DNA of 64,000 nucleotides from Closterium sp. NIES-65. Its lineage: Eukaryota; Streptophyta; Zygnematophyceae; Desmidiales; Closteriaceae. The stretch lies in contig CANXME010000853.1 in the NCBI GenBank assembly GCA_948144175.1, forward strand, positions 124,001 through 188,000, in the 5' to 3' direction. This document shows, in pieces, positions 63,410-64,000 of the stretch. Position 1 is the first letter of the stretch; each line of letters begins with the position of its first letter. The notes beneath the pieces are model-generated. The model was given only the letters and a program-made list of their open reading frames with translations, had not been told where the DNA came from and searched no databases. Position numbers and translations under genes: made by a program.

Positions 63410-64000
63410 AAGAGACGGTAGAAAGGAACAAACTCGTCAAGGGTGACGTCCTGAGAGGGGAAGACACGGCGCGAGGTGGGGTGGTAAAACTGCCAGCCAG
63501 ACGCGTCAAGGACAAAGCCAAGGAAGACACAGGGAATGGTGCGGGAGGAGAGCTTGTCCGCGGACGTATCGCGGACAAGGGCACGAGCACCCCAGACTCG
63601 GAAACGTGACGCATCGCCAACCTCTCCCGTCCAACGCAGTGTGGGCGAGGTCTCCGGCAAGGAGACACGAGGCAAGAGGTTGAGTTGCAGCGCGGCCTAC
63701 CGGACCGCAAACGGCCACAAAAAATGGGGAGCCTCTGTATGGATCAAGGAGGTACGCGCGATCTCCATGACCAAGCCAATGCGGCGCTCATCAAGTCCAT
63801 TTTTTTGCGGTGAGCCCGCAAGCGTGAACGACTGCTCGATGCCCTCCCCCTGACAGAAGGCCCGCAAGAGGTCGGAGGTGAACTCACCACCTCTGCCAGA
63901 GTGCAGACGCAGGACAGGAAGGTCCTGGTGGAACCTCCGGCGGAGCTGAAGACGAACTGCTCGGATCCAAGGGATCAGGAAAGCAGGGACCCTACCCTTG
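63410..64000 (-). mobile_element. Copia fragment K (integrase), possibly the rest of F
   Basis: The minus strand encodes the C-terminal half of the A-D/F family integrase: VFLGFVLDASGWQFYHPTS, RVFPSQDVTLDEFVPFYRLF, and upstream sequence matching the DVARTS/HFLWPF region. It runs off the right edge. It occupies the place in the F coding order just upstream of the linker piece at 59,257-59,487, so J may have split F here, though I cannot prove continuity. Confidence 0.7.

Overview
This window looks like nuclear DNA of a streptophyte green alga (charophyte) or an early-diverging plant relative. The evidence is a U2 snRNA gene of plant-like length and sequence, a seven-exon VPS36 gene whose protein reads like the plant ESCRT-II subunit, chromodomain-bearing Ty3/Gypsy elements, and Ty1/Copia elements primed by initiator tRNA-Met. 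Placement below 'green lineage' is inference. There are no bacterial features.

Left retroelement block (1-13,403). Two GC-rich Copia copies of one family lie head to head. A (+) enters from the left edge and meets B (-) inside coding sequence near 2,128, giving inverted arms of about 1.6 kb. B runs to its 121-bp 5' LTR at 13,283-13,403 and has a young chromovirus M (7,700-13,252, target duplication cgttc) in its leader.

Host island (13,404-28,726). In order: a U2 snRNA gene (13,923-14,118, minus); about 4.6 kb of minisatellites and pyrimidine tracts with no gene I recognise; a single-exon PLOD-like Golgi glycosyltransferase gene (18,747-20,231, minus); a 1.2-kb divergent promoter region with a palindrome cluster; and VPS36 (21,420-28,383, plus). 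VPS36 is rebuilt here as seven in-frame exons encoding 523 residues. Its introns hold decayed tandem copies of its own exons, a 41-bp minisatellite that appears to come from one of those exons, a long CCT tract, and a complete 345-bp TRIM/SMART-type mini-LTR element.

Nested retroelement block (28,727-64,000). A minus-strand Copia copy, F, is cut by at least three and probably four later insertions: G (non-autonomous, 28,875-30,657), C (Copia, 31,314-51,556), I (Gypsy, 53,093-59,252) and probably J (another Copia lineage). C holds L (non-autonomous) and E (chromovirus, 38,601-51,194). E holds D (Copia, 40,480-47,034). Most ends are fixed by TG...CA termini and 5-bp target duplications, so the nest is four deep. 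LTR divergence agrees with the order D younger than E younger than C.

The most unusual element is I. Between its protease and reverse transcriptase it carries a cytosine-5 DNA methyltransferase-like domain, so it is a retrotransposon with its own epigenetic enzyme. Second is the VPS36 locus, where exon copying has produced cryptic exons and an exon-derived minisatellite. Third is the Copia family with very short LTRs, a long GC-rich tandem leader that non-autonomous relatives also keep, and an atypical Cys/His motif in Gag.
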